The notes under the pieces were generated by a model. That model saw nothing but the letters and a program-made list of their open reading frames with translations. It ran no database searches and had not been told where the DNA came from. From Bathynomus jamesi (lineage: Eukaryota > Arthropoda > Malacostraca > Isopoda > Cirolanidae), in assembly GCA_023014485.1 (NCBI GenBank), contig JAJOZX010009481.1:1-64000 (forward strand): a stretch of DNA of 64,000 nucleotides. Direction: 5' to 3'. Made by a program: the position numbers and the translations under genes. Shown piece by piece: positions 1 to 10,941 of this stretch (position 1 is the first letter of the stretch; every line of letters begins with the position of its first letter).

Positions 1-890
1 AGGTCAGTGCTGAGCGTGACCTGTTATTTCTCTTGCTAGGAACTTAAAAAACTAACATAAACTAACAATGCACAATACCGTCTCTTGTCAAGTTGTCAGG
101 CTAAAAGTTTCCATCTATCATCTAAACCCCATTTCCCCAGTGAGGGTTGGGAGAGAGGGAAGATACGTGGCTAAAAATATTGAGTCCGATATCTTTACTT
201 TATAAAACATGTTATAATGACCATGTTAGGATTTATAAATATAGTTATATAGCTATTTGCATATACACTGTGACTGTACATAAAGTTAATTATTACTATA
301 TTATTATGCATCTTCTCAAATAACAAAATCTTACAACTCTCATAAAAATGCACAATTCCACGTCTTGTCAGGCAAACAACTTTAAGCCTGACGTCTCTCT
401 ATAAATAAATCATAAGATTTACATCATAACATGTTTGAAAATGTTATAAAGTCATTTGGATATTCACTATACGTAAAGTTAATTAGTATTTTAATTGATT
501 TATTACTTTGTATTCGCCAAATAAACAAGTTTTTAATGTTCGAAGTCAGGCAAATTCGTTTCTACGTGACGACTTGCTGCTGTGCCAAATATCCAAAATG
601 CTGCGCTGTATTGCCAAATCTCTTTTTTTTAATATTATATTAGATTATATTATATTTTATAAGGTGGGTTGGGTGGAAAATAATTGTCCAAGTTACTTAA
701 CATCTAAAAATTAATTTACTTAAGGAAAAAATTTGATGAAAGAACTAATTAATAGCCTAATTAATAAATTGGAGTTCATGTATAAATAAATAAGGCAAGG
801 CCATGTTTTGTTTCCTAAATTTATGCCAGTTAAAAATATTCTAATTATCATACATAATACATATCACAGAGAAACAATATAAATTATACA
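1..890. repeat. AT-rich stretch with a diverged ~280-bp duplication
   Basis: No gene is visible. Two diverged copies of one unit appear: the block beginning AATGCACAAT with a TCTTGTCA core occurs at 67 and again at 347, and each is followed by ATGTTATAA-like and GTAAAGTTAATTA-like segments (near 207/427 and 278/472). The spacing shrinks along the unit, so the copies carry indels. Short reading frames here show no family features. Confidence 0.4.
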
Positions 891-891
891 G

Positions 892-926
<35 letters not shown>

Positions 927-937
927 ATATATATATA

Positions 938-1107
938 TTCTAACTGCAAACACGCAGTATAATTAACGTAAAGAACGACGCTTGTAAAGGAGAATATTCC
1001 GCGCGAGATGAGAGAGAGAGAACGAAACAAATGAAAAAATGAGGTAACCACCCGGGATCTTCCGATTGCCGGTCAGATATGATAACCATTACACCACGGG
1101 CCTCACT
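938..1107 (-). repeat. tRNA-derived SINE (type A), copy 1
   Basis: Read on the minus strand, the block starting at about 1107 has a tRNA-like head (GTGGTGTAATGGTTATCA as A-box region), then an ATGAGGTAACC boundary, a purine-rich stretch and a conserved tail ending TGCGTGTTTGCAG. The same layout recurs at 29432-29655. Compared with that copy, this one lacks about 13 bases between two CCCGGGA repeats, which removes the B box. It is an internal-promoter SINE that can no longer be transcribed by Pol III, not a tRNA gene. Confidence 0.7.
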
Positions 1108-1139
1108 CGATCAAATGCCGTAATTCCTCTACATACGCG

Positions 1140-1275
1140 CAGAAACCAATGCCCCAAGGGGGCCCCCTTATTCGGACTATAGTGGATTTAATTTTCACAG
1201 AAGAGTTCCTTGTTCCATGCACGGTTTGTGTTTAACATATAATGTTCTCAGGGAACCATTCTGAGTTTGTGTATA
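1140..1275 (+). repeat. Fragment of the repeat found as a foldback at 51.2-51.8 kb
   Basis: The block with TTATTCGGACTATAGTGGAT, AGAGTTCCTTGTTCCATG and the following CTCAGGGAACCATTCTGAG matches, in opposite or same orientation, the arms at 51190-51310 and 51720-51790. It is a dispersed repeat of unknown class with no coding capacity. Confidence 0.5.
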
Positions 1276-1279
1276 TGTA

Positions 1280-2195
1280 TATATATATATATATACTGAA
1301 CTTAAAATTACACTTTCTTATTTGTTGGGATAAAAGAAATTAAACATTAAATCCCTCGCTAATTTAATACCTTGACAGACTTGGGTATTTTGACCTCACC
1401 CAAATTTAATTATTTTTTGTTTTGCTTTAAGGGAATGTACTTTATTATTATGGAAATAAGGAGGAGGATACAGTGGTATGGTTTCTTTCATTTCATGAAA
1501 ATATTTTGTTTCATCTATCTGGGAGATTTTAACCTTAGATTAGATTAAGTTTGATGAGGGTAGGTTAAATTAATTAGGTTAAGATCAGATTAAATATAGT
1601 TATTCACAAATGAAAACGTGAAAATGTCACGGTTTTGGAAGATAGCCGAAAGTGTGCTTGTGTTTTATCACACACACACACACACACACACCCCTGAAGG
1701 TCAGTCAGTTCATGAGCCCTTAAAGAAAAAAAGTGTAACATTTCATTAGTAATAAAGTATAAAATAAGGACAATTTAATTTCTAATTTTTATCCATTAAT
1801 TATCGTAACCCTTTTTGCCTTTCTGATAATTTGTAAATGTCATCAAAGAATTTGTTTCCAAAATGTCGAAAAACAAATTACTCGCTAGAAAAATGATCCA
1901 GAAATTAATTACATTATTTTAAGTAAGTAATTTGAAGCTCGGTACATTTTCTAGTGTCAAAAATACTGCAGCTTTGATCTCTCGACCCTGAACACTTTGT
2001 TTATGCTATCCTCTCATCTCGAGTGTTTTGAGAGTTAGGAATTTTGGGGTATATTATGGTAAACATGTTGGCCACGCCTTTCGTGTATTTGATTTTTAAA
2101 CTTGTTTTGAGTTTAAGATACATTTTCAACTGATTAATTAATTAATTAATTATATATATATATTATATATATATATTATATATATATATTATATA
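1280..2195. other. No gene seen; simple repeats
   Basis: Intergenic or intronic AT-rich sequence with a (CA)n run at 1671-1690, TTAGG-like words around 1540-1580, and (TA)n blocks from about 2150. I find no coding or RNA feature. Confidence 0.5.
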
Positions 2196-2472
2196 TGTTC
2201 CATAAGTTCGGTCTTATAGGAGAATTTATTTTAAATTAAATTTACAAAAGTAATACATTAAAACAAACAAATGTTCAATTTGATGTCTTATTTTGGAACC
2301 TCTTTTTTTTTTTGGTTGCAGGTAGAATAACACGCAATGGCTAATATGCAAGCGAGTTACACTCGCCTCTGCCTTTTACTCATGAGTGTAACACTCTTCC
2401 ATATTAGCCATTGCGTGTTGTTACTAATTTAAAATAAATTTTCCTATGAGACCGGACTTATGGGACACCCTG
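2196..2472. mobile_element. Palindromic mariner-type MITE, copy 1
   Basis: The left end reads CATAAGTTCGGTCTTATAGG and the right end is its inverted match (CCTATGAGACCGGACTTATG) followed by GGACACCCTGTA, a typical mariner terminus beside TA repeats. Nested inside is a second inverted pair, AACACGCAATGGCTAATATG against CATATTAGCCATTGCGTGTT. The element is non-coding and could fold end to end. A longer relative lies at 40255-40918. Confidence 0.75.
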
Positions 2473-2855
2473 TATGTATATATATAATGCTGGTTATTTT
2501 TGTTTTATTAACATAGTTTTGACACTCTTAGTGACATCTCTAAGTACCAAATCCTCAGTGAACTTTGTGTATGACCTTAAGACCTGAAGACATTGTATGT
2601 AATCTCCACAATAGTTTAAAAAGGCCTTTACAGTCGGTTCAAAAAGTTTTGTCGCATAAAATTCCATGTTCCATATACAGATATTTATCATTTACGAAGT
2701 GTGAAGTTTTATGATAGGACTTTTTGAATCGATTTTACATTACCCTAAAATAAGAAATAATTCCAGTTTGACCTCTCTGACGTCATAGAGATAAGTTTAC
2801 ATTTTTTTTTATTTTGTAGAATAACCAACCTCCCCCTTTGTTCTTGTACCTCCAG
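2473..2855. other. Unassigned DNA before Ig exon A
   Basis: No transposon signature is visible. The last ~50 bases contain a pyrimidine-rich tract and end CCTCCAG, the splice acceptor of the next exon. Confidence 0.5.
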
Positions 2856-3065
2856 GTCATCCTATCCCCGTGGTTACATGGTGGCAAGACACGATACTTC
2901 TGGACAACTCCAGTAAGGTGATAGCTGGCAGCCCCAAACAAGTGATCAATAACGTCACGATTGGTCCCCTGTCACGTGACCTCGTTAGAGTACCTTTTAC
3001 CTGCCGGGCTGAGAACAACCCCATCACTTCCCCCATGGACAGAACCATTCATGTTAAAATTCACA
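2856..3065 (+). CDS. Ig-domain exon A of a Sidestep-like cell-surface receptor
   Basis: This is a 210-bp open exon between an acceptor (CCTCCAG) and a consensus donor (GTAAGT at 3066). Both borders are phase 1, usual for Ig-domain exons. It encodes 70 residues: an opening GHPIPVVTWW (C-strand, double Trp), then LLDNSS, then a VINNVTIGPLSR stretch, the F-strand cysteine in FTCRAENN, and a closing IHVKIH G-strand. The G-x-P-x-P-x-V-T-W-W start and the long E/F region are characteristic of the second Ig domain of arthropod Sidestep family proteins, type I membrane receptors for Beaten-path ligands in axon guidance. The first domain cysteine must lie in an upstream exon. The closest alternative is another Ig-superfamily adhesion protein. 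Confidence 0.75.
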
Positions 3066-3091
3066 GTAAGTCATCTTATATATACTTGTTC

Positions 3092-3422
3092 ATAATCTTG
3101 GTTTTGCTTCCTCCCGAATTGTTCCTTTTGATGATAATCGAGCCTGTTAACCCCCCTTAGACCTACAATTTGAAGTGGAATCCGAACCACGACCCACCAC
3201 GGGTGGTCAGAAATTACAAAGTCCTTCCCCTGGACGCGACTCACGACCTCCCGATCAGCAGCTCAGGGTCTTAAGCACGAAGCTATTCAGGGCCTTAACC
3301 ACGAGGCTACCCAGGGCACCCATTTATTTACCAACCTATTTATGTGTGGAAGGCTGAACAGCTGGGTGAGCTAAGCGCTGATGGATTCGTAATCAGCGAC
3401 GCTAACACTACACCAACGTGGC

Positions 3423-3423
<1 letters not shown>
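3092..3423 (-). repeat. Dimeric tRNA-derived SINE (type B), copy 1
   Basis: Read on the minus strand: a first tRNA-like head (TGGTGTAGTGTTAGCGTCGC), a linker with GGTTGGTAAATAAATGGGTG, a second tRNA-like head (GGTAGCCTCGTGGTTAAGGC), then a tail (GTAGGTCTAAGG, GAACAATTCGGGAGGAAGC). In this copy the second A-box region is duplicated in tandem (…TAGCCTCGTGGTTAAGGCC then TAGCTTCGTGCTTAAGACC). Other copies are at 34406, 42119 and 45416. It lies immediately after Ig exon A, so the intron was invaded close to its donor site. Confidence 0.75.
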
Positions 3424-3424
<1 letters not shown>

Positions 3425-3466
<42 letters not shown>

Positions 3467-3492
3467 CAAAATTGTGTGTATATATATATAAA

Positions 3493-3529
<37 letters not shown>
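3425..3529. repeat. (TA)n microsatellite
   Basis: Two (TA)n runs separated by a short AAATTGTGTG unit. It is the landing site of the hAT element that follows. Tyr/Ile-rich reading frames here are artefacts of the repeat. Confidence 0.95.
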
Positions 3530-3532
<3 letters not shown>

Positions 3533-5402
3533 TGGCGACTCCTGCACTCGGGCTTCTCGGGCTGAGGCAAGGGGCAAGGAGAAGCATGAGAGATAAAATT
3601 GTGTATTTATAGATTTAAGTTTTTTAAAAAAGTTTTAAATACAAATTGTAAAAATGGTTTTTGGCTGGTAGTATGTTACTATTTTTCTGTCTAGCCTTCG
3701 TCACGCAAGCAAATTTTGAGGCATTTAGATACACTTACTACCTATAAAAGAACTATATTGACACATTAAGTTTTCGTGTAATCTTTCAAGATCTTTTACT
3801 CGGGCGCAAGACATTACGCCCGAGAAAGTATAAGTAATATCGTATATTTAAAGTTCTTTTAATGAATAATTATTTGCTTGCATTCGGTTACATAATAGTC
3901 CTTCTTCTAATTCTCATTAAATAAAATACGTTTTTCCTCCTATTAATTTTTTTTTTAAAGAAAAAAACATTTCAACTCGGGCTTATATCCTTCGGCCTTG
4001 TAGAGGCACAATTTTTAATTCTAGCGATACATGGTAACTTTTTACATTTCGATAAGCGTGCCTTCAACTGCCTGAGAGAAAAAGGTTTTAAATTAAATTC
4101 GGCTATTTTATTCATTGCTATGCACATAAGTTAAATTCAATGTTAAGTAAAATGTCAGAGAAAGTTAACGGGGCTAAAATGTTCTTTTCCAATGTACGTG
4201 CTTTCAGTAAATTTGCTTCTTCAAGTACGAAACGAAAAGCTGTATTTAGAGAGCTTAATATCAGCATTCCATCACTTTGCGAAACAAGGTGGTGCTATAG
4301 ATCTAGAACCGTGTCAGCAATAAAAAGGCAACGTGAAACTCTGAAAAATGCATTTCAAAAGATTTTAGATGACAGTGCAAGATGGGATGAAGATACTCTT
4401 AATCAAACTGATAATTAATCTACTTATAAAATTGCATGATTTCACTTTTCTGTTTTTTATTAACTGCTTTGAAAATATATTGTCACAAGCCGAAAAACTA
4501 TTTGATCTTCCGCAATGCAAGCAGCTTGACATGAAGTTTGCGCAACAGAAAGTAAATGACTTTATTGAATTTATTGAGTGCGCTCGCAGTGATAAAGCGT
4601 ATAATAGGTTTCAAGAAACAATGGCAGACTTCGAACAATCCGAAGACCTGCCTTCTCCCCCGAGAAAAAGAGCTAGAGGCAAACAAATGAACTATAAAGC
4701 AATATATTTCGAAATAATTGACATTATACTAATGTCAATGAGGGAACGATTTGATTGCATTCAGGAGTTTGCGTTCTTTGAGTTGATTGATGTGACCAAT
4801 TTCCAGAATTTGCTGAAAATTTTCCAATGCATCATCTTAATGCTTTACAAACTAAATATCCAAATGTAATTGATTCCAAATCTTTAGTTAACGAATTGAA
4901 ATATCTTTATCGTGACAGTGACTTTAGAAAATGCAAATCTGCAAATGAAATTTTAGAAGTCTTTCACGAACTACGATTATTGTCTGCGATGTCGGAAACC
5001 ACAAAGCTGATTCAGCTCCTTCTTACCATACCTGTAACTTCTGTTTCAAATGAAAGAAGTTTCTCCGTTCTTGATCGAATTAGATCATATTTAAGAAACA
5101 CAATGGCTCAAGAACGGCTCTCGTCCCTGGCTAGGATTTCAATTGAAAAAGAAATACTGATTGATTTAGAAAGCAAAAAGGAATTACATGACCGAATATT
5201 AAAGGAATTTGCTTTAAAACCAAGACGCTTGGACTTTATGTTCAAGTAAATAAAATTAAAATAATTTTTTTTACCGAGGTATCTATTTATTTATTTTATT
5301 GATAATCTTAAGTTATTGTCATGCATTTAAATGTCGGCTCATATGTAGACTTGAAAATTTAAAAAGAGCCCGAGTAGTCTTGAAGAGCTGGAGTCGCCAC
5401 TG
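3530..5402 (+). mobile_element. hAT transposon, internally deleted
   Basis: Ends are CAGTGGCGACTCC and its inverted partner GGAGTCGCCACTG, the usual hAT terminus. Flanking octamers are ATATATAT and ATAGATAT, a 7-of-8 match to an 8-bp target duplication inside a TA tract. It carries the C-terminal two thirds of a hAT transposase at 4140-5249. The N-terminal BED-finger region and the first catalytic Asp are not recognisable in the 600 bases before it. Confidence 0.85.
4140..5249 (+). pseudogene. hAT transposase, broken
   Basis: Three overlapping frames together give a transposase of the TTF/ZMYM-like hAT type. The first block has the LCETRWCYRS motif (the conserved T-R-W of hAT RNase-H domains). 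The middle carries FIEFIECARSDKAYNRFQ. The C-terminal block contains LLTIPVTSVSNERSFSVLDR and LSSLARISIEK, the hAT dimerisation region. A stop near 4418, a switch to the next frame until about 4869 and another frame from 4827 break it. The product would have cut and pasted its own element in the nucleus. Confidence 0.85.
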
Positions 5403-5434
5403 ATAGATATATTATATATAAAATTGTGTGTATA

Positions 5435-5535
5435 CAGGGTTATTTAAAATGATTCATCCGATTTCAACTGAGAATACTTCCGTACCTATCAACCGTGCAT
5501 AAACTGGGCATACACCACATGAAAGAGGAAATCTC
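5435..5535. mobile_element. Mariner-type terminus flanking a foldback
   Basis: CAGGGTTATTTAAAATGATT next to TA repeats looks like a mariner-group left end. It leads straight into the palindrome at 5536-5918. The matching right terminus is not clear. Confidence 0.5.
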
Positions 5536-5918
5536 CGAGTTTTACAAGATCACCGCGAGAGGGCTCCAAAGTCACGCCGTGGCCTAGCCTAGCAACAAAC
5601 AGTCAGTGTGAAAATGGCGTCCGCACAGCAGAAGGCGTTTTGTGTGTTGCAGTTTTCGAGCTGTAAATCGGGAGTCACAGTGCAGCGTGTTTCGTCGACG
5701 TTACCGAACAGATCCACCGGGTGCTCAGAGCACCTGGTGGATCTGTTCGGTAACGTCGACGAAACACGCTGCACTGTGACTCCCGATTTACAGCTCGAAA
5801 ACTGCAACACACAAAACGCCTTCTGCTGTGCGGACGCCATTTTCACACTGACTGTTTGTTGCTAGGCTAGGCCACGGCGTGACTTTGGAGCCCTCTCGCG
5901 ATAATCTTGTAAAACTAC
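5536..5918. repeat. Near-perfect 383-bp palindrome of a transposase 5' end
   Basis: Two ~190-base arms meet at 5727 with no spacer and differ at only a few positions. Each arm encodes the same start, MKMASAQQKAFCVLQFSSCK, followed by SGVTVQRV. That is the N-terminal helix-turn-helix opening of a mariner/IS630-type transposase (compare families beginning with an E/Q-QK-F core). The reading frames on the two strands are the same sequence in mirror image, so neither is an independent gene. It is a foldback derivative. Confidence 0.8.
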
Positions 5919-6133
5919 CTCGGGCTACTTTCGGGCTATTACGCTCATGTTCAACGTAGGCATGTGGACAGCCTAGACTAACTACGAGATAAAGGTTAAG
6001 CTTAGCCTAGACTAACTACAAGATACAACTTTGAGAGTTGTTCTTAAATTTGGCATTGTTTCATCTCATTATCATGTTTCGTTGCAATAATATAGCTATT
6101 TAAAATCCCACCATGACTTTACGGACACACTGT
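5919..6133. mobile_element. Right end of another mariner-like element
   Basis: The stretch ends GACTTTACGGACACACTGTA at the edge of a TA tract, an inverted CAGTGTGTCCGTAAAGTC terminus. The partner end was not found; an internal TAGCCTAGACTAACTAC unit is repeated twice (about 5970 and 6004). Confidence 0.45.
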
Positions 6134-6206
6134 ATATATAAAATTGTGTGTATATATATATATATATATACACACAAAATTGTGTATATATATATATACA
6201 CACAAA

Positions 6207-6265
<59 letters not shown>

Positions 6266-6283
6266 TATATATTATATATATCA
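6134..6283. repeat. (TA)n/AAATTGTGTG microsatellite
   Basis: Alternating (TA)n runs and AAATTGTGTG units, the same composite seen at 3425, 5415 and 10624. It flanks several TA-targeting insertions. Confidence 0.9.
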
Positions 6284-6558
6284 CACAGGGTGTCCGAGAA
6301 ATATCTGTACAATTTTTGGCTGTTATTAAAGTCAACCATGAAGTGTAGAAATTCCAGTGTTGTCCCATTTTACAGAGAATCTCATTAAGTTTTTTCTGAT
6401 ACCAAGTTTTTACAAGTTTTTTAGAAATTCCAGTGTGTCCGAACATTATCTGTACAATTTCATCTTTTAATAAAATTCTTGATAACACACGTAAAATTCT
6501 TAAACAAGATTATTTAGAATCTGTATTTTCAAAAGTTTCTTTTATTAAAGTAACGTTG

Positions 6559-6710
6559 TTACAAACATTCGATATGTGCACCATTAGTGATTCGCAAAAC
6601 ATCCAATCGATACTCCAAATGTTGCCATGTACGCTGCAGCATATCCACATCAATTCGCTCAATAGCAGCTGTGATTCTTGCTTTTAAATCATCAATGTCT
6701 GTCACCCGCG
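6559..6710 (-). pseudogene. C-terminal remnant of an IS630/mariner-type transposase
   Basis: The minus strand encodes RVTDIDDLKARITAAIERI, then DVDMLQRTWQHLEYRLDVLR and TNGAHIEC before a stop. This C-terminal tail is typical of Tc3/IS630-related transposases, in which it follows the last catalytic Asp. The catalytic core is missing, so the host element was already non-autonomous before the LINE landed. Confidence 0.8.
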
Positions 6711-7014
6711 TACATTTCTAAAAAACTTGTCAAAACGTGGTATCAGAAAAAACTTAGAGATTCTCTGTAAAATGGGACAATACTGGAATAGACACTAACA
6801 CTTGGATGTGGAAAGAAGCAATTTGAATGGCTCTGACGTCTCATATGATCATATCTCATCAACAGAACATTAGAAAGAGAAAATTAGAAAAGAATTAAAA
6901 ATTAGAAAGAGCCGTTTTGAGCAGAAAACTGAGATTTGTTTATAAAAAAAACCTCTGAACAGGTAGCAAGAACAACGTGAAAAAAGTGTTAGCAGCTGAC
7001 GAGGAAGCTTCTAA

Positions 7015-8346
7015 ACAGTGGCTGCATCCTCCAGCGCAGGACACGTCAACGCGAAGAGGCGACGTGAAACCAAAACATCAACGCGCTGGTGGCCAAACTT
7101 CCTCAAATCTCCGTGCAGAGGGCTGTCTACGGTTGGCCAGGCAGTCGATGGCCTGTTGCGTGGCACGGTCAGAGTACCGATCGGCTCCCGGGGCCGGACG
7201 TATTCTCAGCGTGCTAGTTTTTCAATTACAGGGAGCAATTGCGTGCTCCCCGAACTACTCTTACTCTCTGGCGACATTAAGATTAATCCAGGCCCCATTA
7301 CAACTTACATATGTCACCATACACAAAGACATAGACATAATAGCACCATGAGACACATACAGAAGTATAATATTAACATATTACAATACAACGTAGATGG
7401 CCTCACAAACAAAATCATGCAGCTTAGGGAATTCGTACACAAACAAAACATTCACATAGCACTTATACAAGAAACAAAACTAAAACGCGCACACAAAACA
7501 CCCACCATCCCTGACTTCACGGCGATCCGTCAAGATCGTACTGGGGGTAACGGGGGTGGACTCATCACTTACATACGTAAAAGCATTAGCTACACTGATG
7601 CTACCCAAAAGATTACAAGCACAATCCAAGCAGATAACACGATAGAAATACAGGCAGTTAACATTAAAACACGCGCAAAACACAACACCACACTAATCAA
7701 CATTTACATCCCACCAGATAGTTCACCTCAGGTGCCAGCCAATTACAATCCACAGTTACACAATCTTGCCTCTCTCACTAATATCATCTTAGGAGGAGAC
7801 TTCAACGCTAAAGAAACTAGTTGGTACCTGCACAACCAAAACACCACCAGAGGCGCCAACATAGCCACACAACTAAACAGCCTCTTCATTCTTAACAATA
7901 CAGAAGAACATACACACATACCACATCAAGCAGGATACTCAAACTCATCCCCAGACATAACGTTCTGTTCCCCCTCACTAGCAACACATACACAATGGAG
8001 AACAGAAAAACAACTGTCATCAGACCACCTGCCCATCATCATTACAACACATTCTACACTCTGCCCCAACAGCCTTAGGCACACTTACAGAAATTACAAG
8101 AAAGCTGATTGGGAACAGTTCAAAATACAGACTAAGGAACAATTCACCACATTAAACAGCACACCCATCATGAACATCAATACAACACTCAAGACATTTA
8201 ATCAGTTTATCAATAATGCAAACAAATACATACCCAAGGGCAACATTAGGAAATACAACCCAAATTACACTAGAGAAATAGCCCACCTCATAAGGCAACG
8301 TAACAACCTCAAATATACACACAAACACCACACACAGAAGCCATAA
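7015..8346 (+). pseudogene. LINE N-terminal region and APE endonuclease
   Basis: The frame is open from a stop at 7012 to 8346, about 443 codons, with no ATG near its start, so the true start is lost or 5' truncated. Residues ~79-93 read LLLLSGDIKINPGP, a 2A-like motif. The endonuclease follows: NILQYNVDGL, IALIQETK, GGLITYI, then GGDFNAKE and SSDHLPI, the catalytic Asn, Glu, Asp and SDH signatures of AP-endonuclease-type LINEs, which nick target DNA. A stop at 8344 ends the frame just after SYTDATQ...THKHH. Confidence 0.85.
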
Positions 8347-10050
8347 AACAGCAGATACAACAGCTCAACACAGAAATAAACAACAAACTCAAAGAAAAAC
8401 AAACAAACATTCAGGGAATTCATAACAACACTAAACCACTCCACAGATACATCCAGGCTATACAAGACTATAAACAGCATTACCCACTCTAACAGCGGCA
8501 TTCACACCTCACACGCGGCTATCTGTCGTAGCCAAAATAATATCCCAACATACACACAACAAGCTAACATTCTAGTTAATCACTACGCAAAGATAAGTCA
8601 CTTAAACAGAGACAACAACCAGAAACACGCAGACAGACAAACAGCCAGACACAAGAAAACCTGTAGACTCTACACGACCATTACACCCTTCAATACAGAC
8701 CAGACCACCAAGATCAAAAACATTAAGAATTCGAAGGCTACTGGACCAGACAACATATCTAACATACACCTTAAACACTTGGGCCCACAAGGAATACTAG
8801 CTCTCACAAATATCAGCACATATTCATACCAACACTGTATTATTCCTGACATATGGAAACAAGGTAAAATTATTACACTACTCAAACCAAACAAAAATCC
8901 AACAGAACCAGCTTCCTATAGACCCATTACTTTACTATGCACACCTTCCAAAGTAACAGAAAGACTAATCTTACAAATCACCAACCCACACATTCCACTG
9001 TCGCCTACTCAACATGGATTCAGACCTCACCACTCAACCACGACATTAATCACTAACCTCACGCAGCACATCATGGATGGCATCAACTCCAGACGACCAG
9101 CTCAACGTACACTATTAGCAACAATAGACATTAGTAAAGCATTTGATGCTATCCCACGCTTCCCTCTCATAAACAAAATACTCAACACAAACATGCACAA
9201 TAACACCAAAAGGTGGCTGAGCAACTATCTCTCAGGAAGATACTCACATGTCACATTTAATGGCAAGTCATCCAAAAACAAGCTTTTTCCGAACGGGGTC
9301 CCTCAAGGCTCTGTTCTCTCACCAACACTCTTCAACTTATACATGCATGACATTCCAACACCCATAGATAACAAGCTTACCTTATCATCATATGCAGATG
9401 ATATCACTCTAACATCCACCCACAACAACATCCACACCGCTACAAATAACCTACAAACATATATAAACAGTATACAAGACTGGCTCACACACAATAGACT
9501 CAAAGTAGCGCCCACAAAATCAACCATCACCTTGCTTACAAGCAACACAAAAGAACACCAGGTAATTCCACAGCTTACACTAAACAACATCAACATTCCA
9601 CACACTCACAGAACCAAAATACTTGGTGTCACATACAACACATTATCTTTTGCAAACCACATTCAAGACATTAAAAACAAGTGTACGTCAAGACTTAACA
9701 CGCTTAGGGTACTAACAGGCACAAACTTTGGACACCAGCAGGAAACAACATCACTCATATACAAACAATATATTCGCTCAGTTATGGACTATGCTAGCCC
9801 ATGCTGGGCACCCATTATCTCAAACACACACATAAACACCTTACAAACAATACAAAACAACGCACTTCGTATCATTACAGGACGCACTCAAACAACACCA
9901 ATAGAACACCTGCACACAGAAACAAAAATACTAAAAGTTAGGGAACATTTAGACATGAGGGGAACACAATTCATGGCAGCAGCGACAACTAACCCACAAC
10001 ACCCCTTGCCACTACATGTACAATCATGCACCAACACCTCGCACCATTAA
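8347..10050 (+). pseudogene. LINE reverse transcriptase
   Basis: A short out-of-frame stretch (8336-8405, compensated back) is followed by an open frame. Reverse transcriptase blocks are in order: KIKNIKNSKATGPDNIS, ASYRPITLL, QHGFRPHHSTTTLI, TIDISKAFDAI, GVPQGSVLSPTLFNLYM, SYADDITLTS (catalytic YADD near 9390), KVAPTKSTITLL and TKILGVTY. The thumb region has YASPCWAP. The enzyme copies element RNA into DNA at the nick. A frameshift near 10016-10050 cuts off the tail. Confidence 0.9.
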
Positions 10051-10453
10051 GGTAACACCAGAGAGACATTATAACCAAATACTCCATTCCATACCACGCC
10101 CCACAGACATCACACACTACAGAAAACACACACCACACACACACCTAACCCACAAAGCACTGACACGACTCGGTCCGAATGCGGTCCTAGGTGCGAAGCC
10201 GCCACCCATTAACAGGTCAGAGATCAGCCTGAGCAGATCGGATCGAGTTAACTTAGCACGATTCCGATGTGGACATCACCCCAACTTACAGACATATAAA
10301 CACAGACTAGACAACTTCATAGACGACACCTGCCACCTGTGCCAGGACACACCACAAACAATTGAACACATTATGACAGACTGTACCGCTCTAGCACAAC
10401 AACGAACACAGCACAGCACAACACAACACAACACAACATCACTAGTGCGCTGA
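10016..10453 (+). pseudogene. LINE C-terminal tail with zinc knuckle
   Basis: In the next frame the protein continues with FRCGHHPNLQTYKHRLDN and then CHLCQDTPQTIEHIMTDC, a C-x2-C-x8-H-x4-C knuckle found at the C-terminus of jockey/CR1-group LINE proteins. It overlaps the reverse transcriptase frame by a single shift. Confidence 0.8.
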
Positions 10454-10624
10454 ACCTCTGGTCCACTCCGGAGAGGGCGATCGGTTACCTGCGTGCCGCC
10501 GGCTTGCTCGATCAGGGTGGGTTGATCGGCTAAACAACAACAACAACAACACTGGAATTTCTACACTTCATGGTTGACTTTTAATAACAGCCGAAAATTG
10601 TACAGATAATTCTCGGACACCCGG

Positions 10625-10648
10625 TATATATAATTGTGTATGTATATA

Positions 10649-10695
<47 letters not shown>

Positions 10696-10714
10696 GTGTG
10701 TGTGTATGTATATA

Positions 10715-10764
<50 letters not shown>

Positions 10765-10908
10765 GTATATATATATAATGTATATATATATAATGTATAT
10801 ATATAATATGTATATATAATAATGTATATATATAAATGTATATATATATATAATGTATATAATATATGTATATATATATATATATATTATATTATATATT
10901 TATATAAT

Positions 10909-10941
<33 letters not shown>

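Larger units (their letters stand above)
6790..10550 (+). mobile_element. APE-type non-LTR retrotransposon (LINE), nested
   Basis: It is bounded by a perfect 8-bp direct repeat, ACTGGAAT, at 6782-6789 and 10551-10558, the target duplication in the mariner relative. It ends in a (CAA)n tail. Order: leader with a 2A-like motif, apurinic endonuclease, reverse transcriptase, C-terminal zinc knuckle. Base composition is strikingly A/C-rich on the coding strand. At least three frame changes make it inactive. Confidence 0.9.
6286..10624 (-). mobile_element. Mariner/IS630-type element, host of a nested LINE
   Basis: The left terminus CAGGGTGTCCGAGAAATATC has its inverted partner at 10551-10624 (…TACAGATAATTCTCGGACAC). 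The terminal repeats are about 75 bases. Without the LINE at 6790-10550 the element is only ~580 bp. Inside, a second inverted pair (6346-6425 against 6717-6791) and a second, internal TIR-like TGTCCGAACATTATCTGTAC indicate an earlier rearrangement. Confidence 0.85.

Noticed and set aside
5589..5865. Two near-identical 85-codon frames on opposite strands
   Set aside because: They are mirror images created by a palindrome, each a truncated transposase start.
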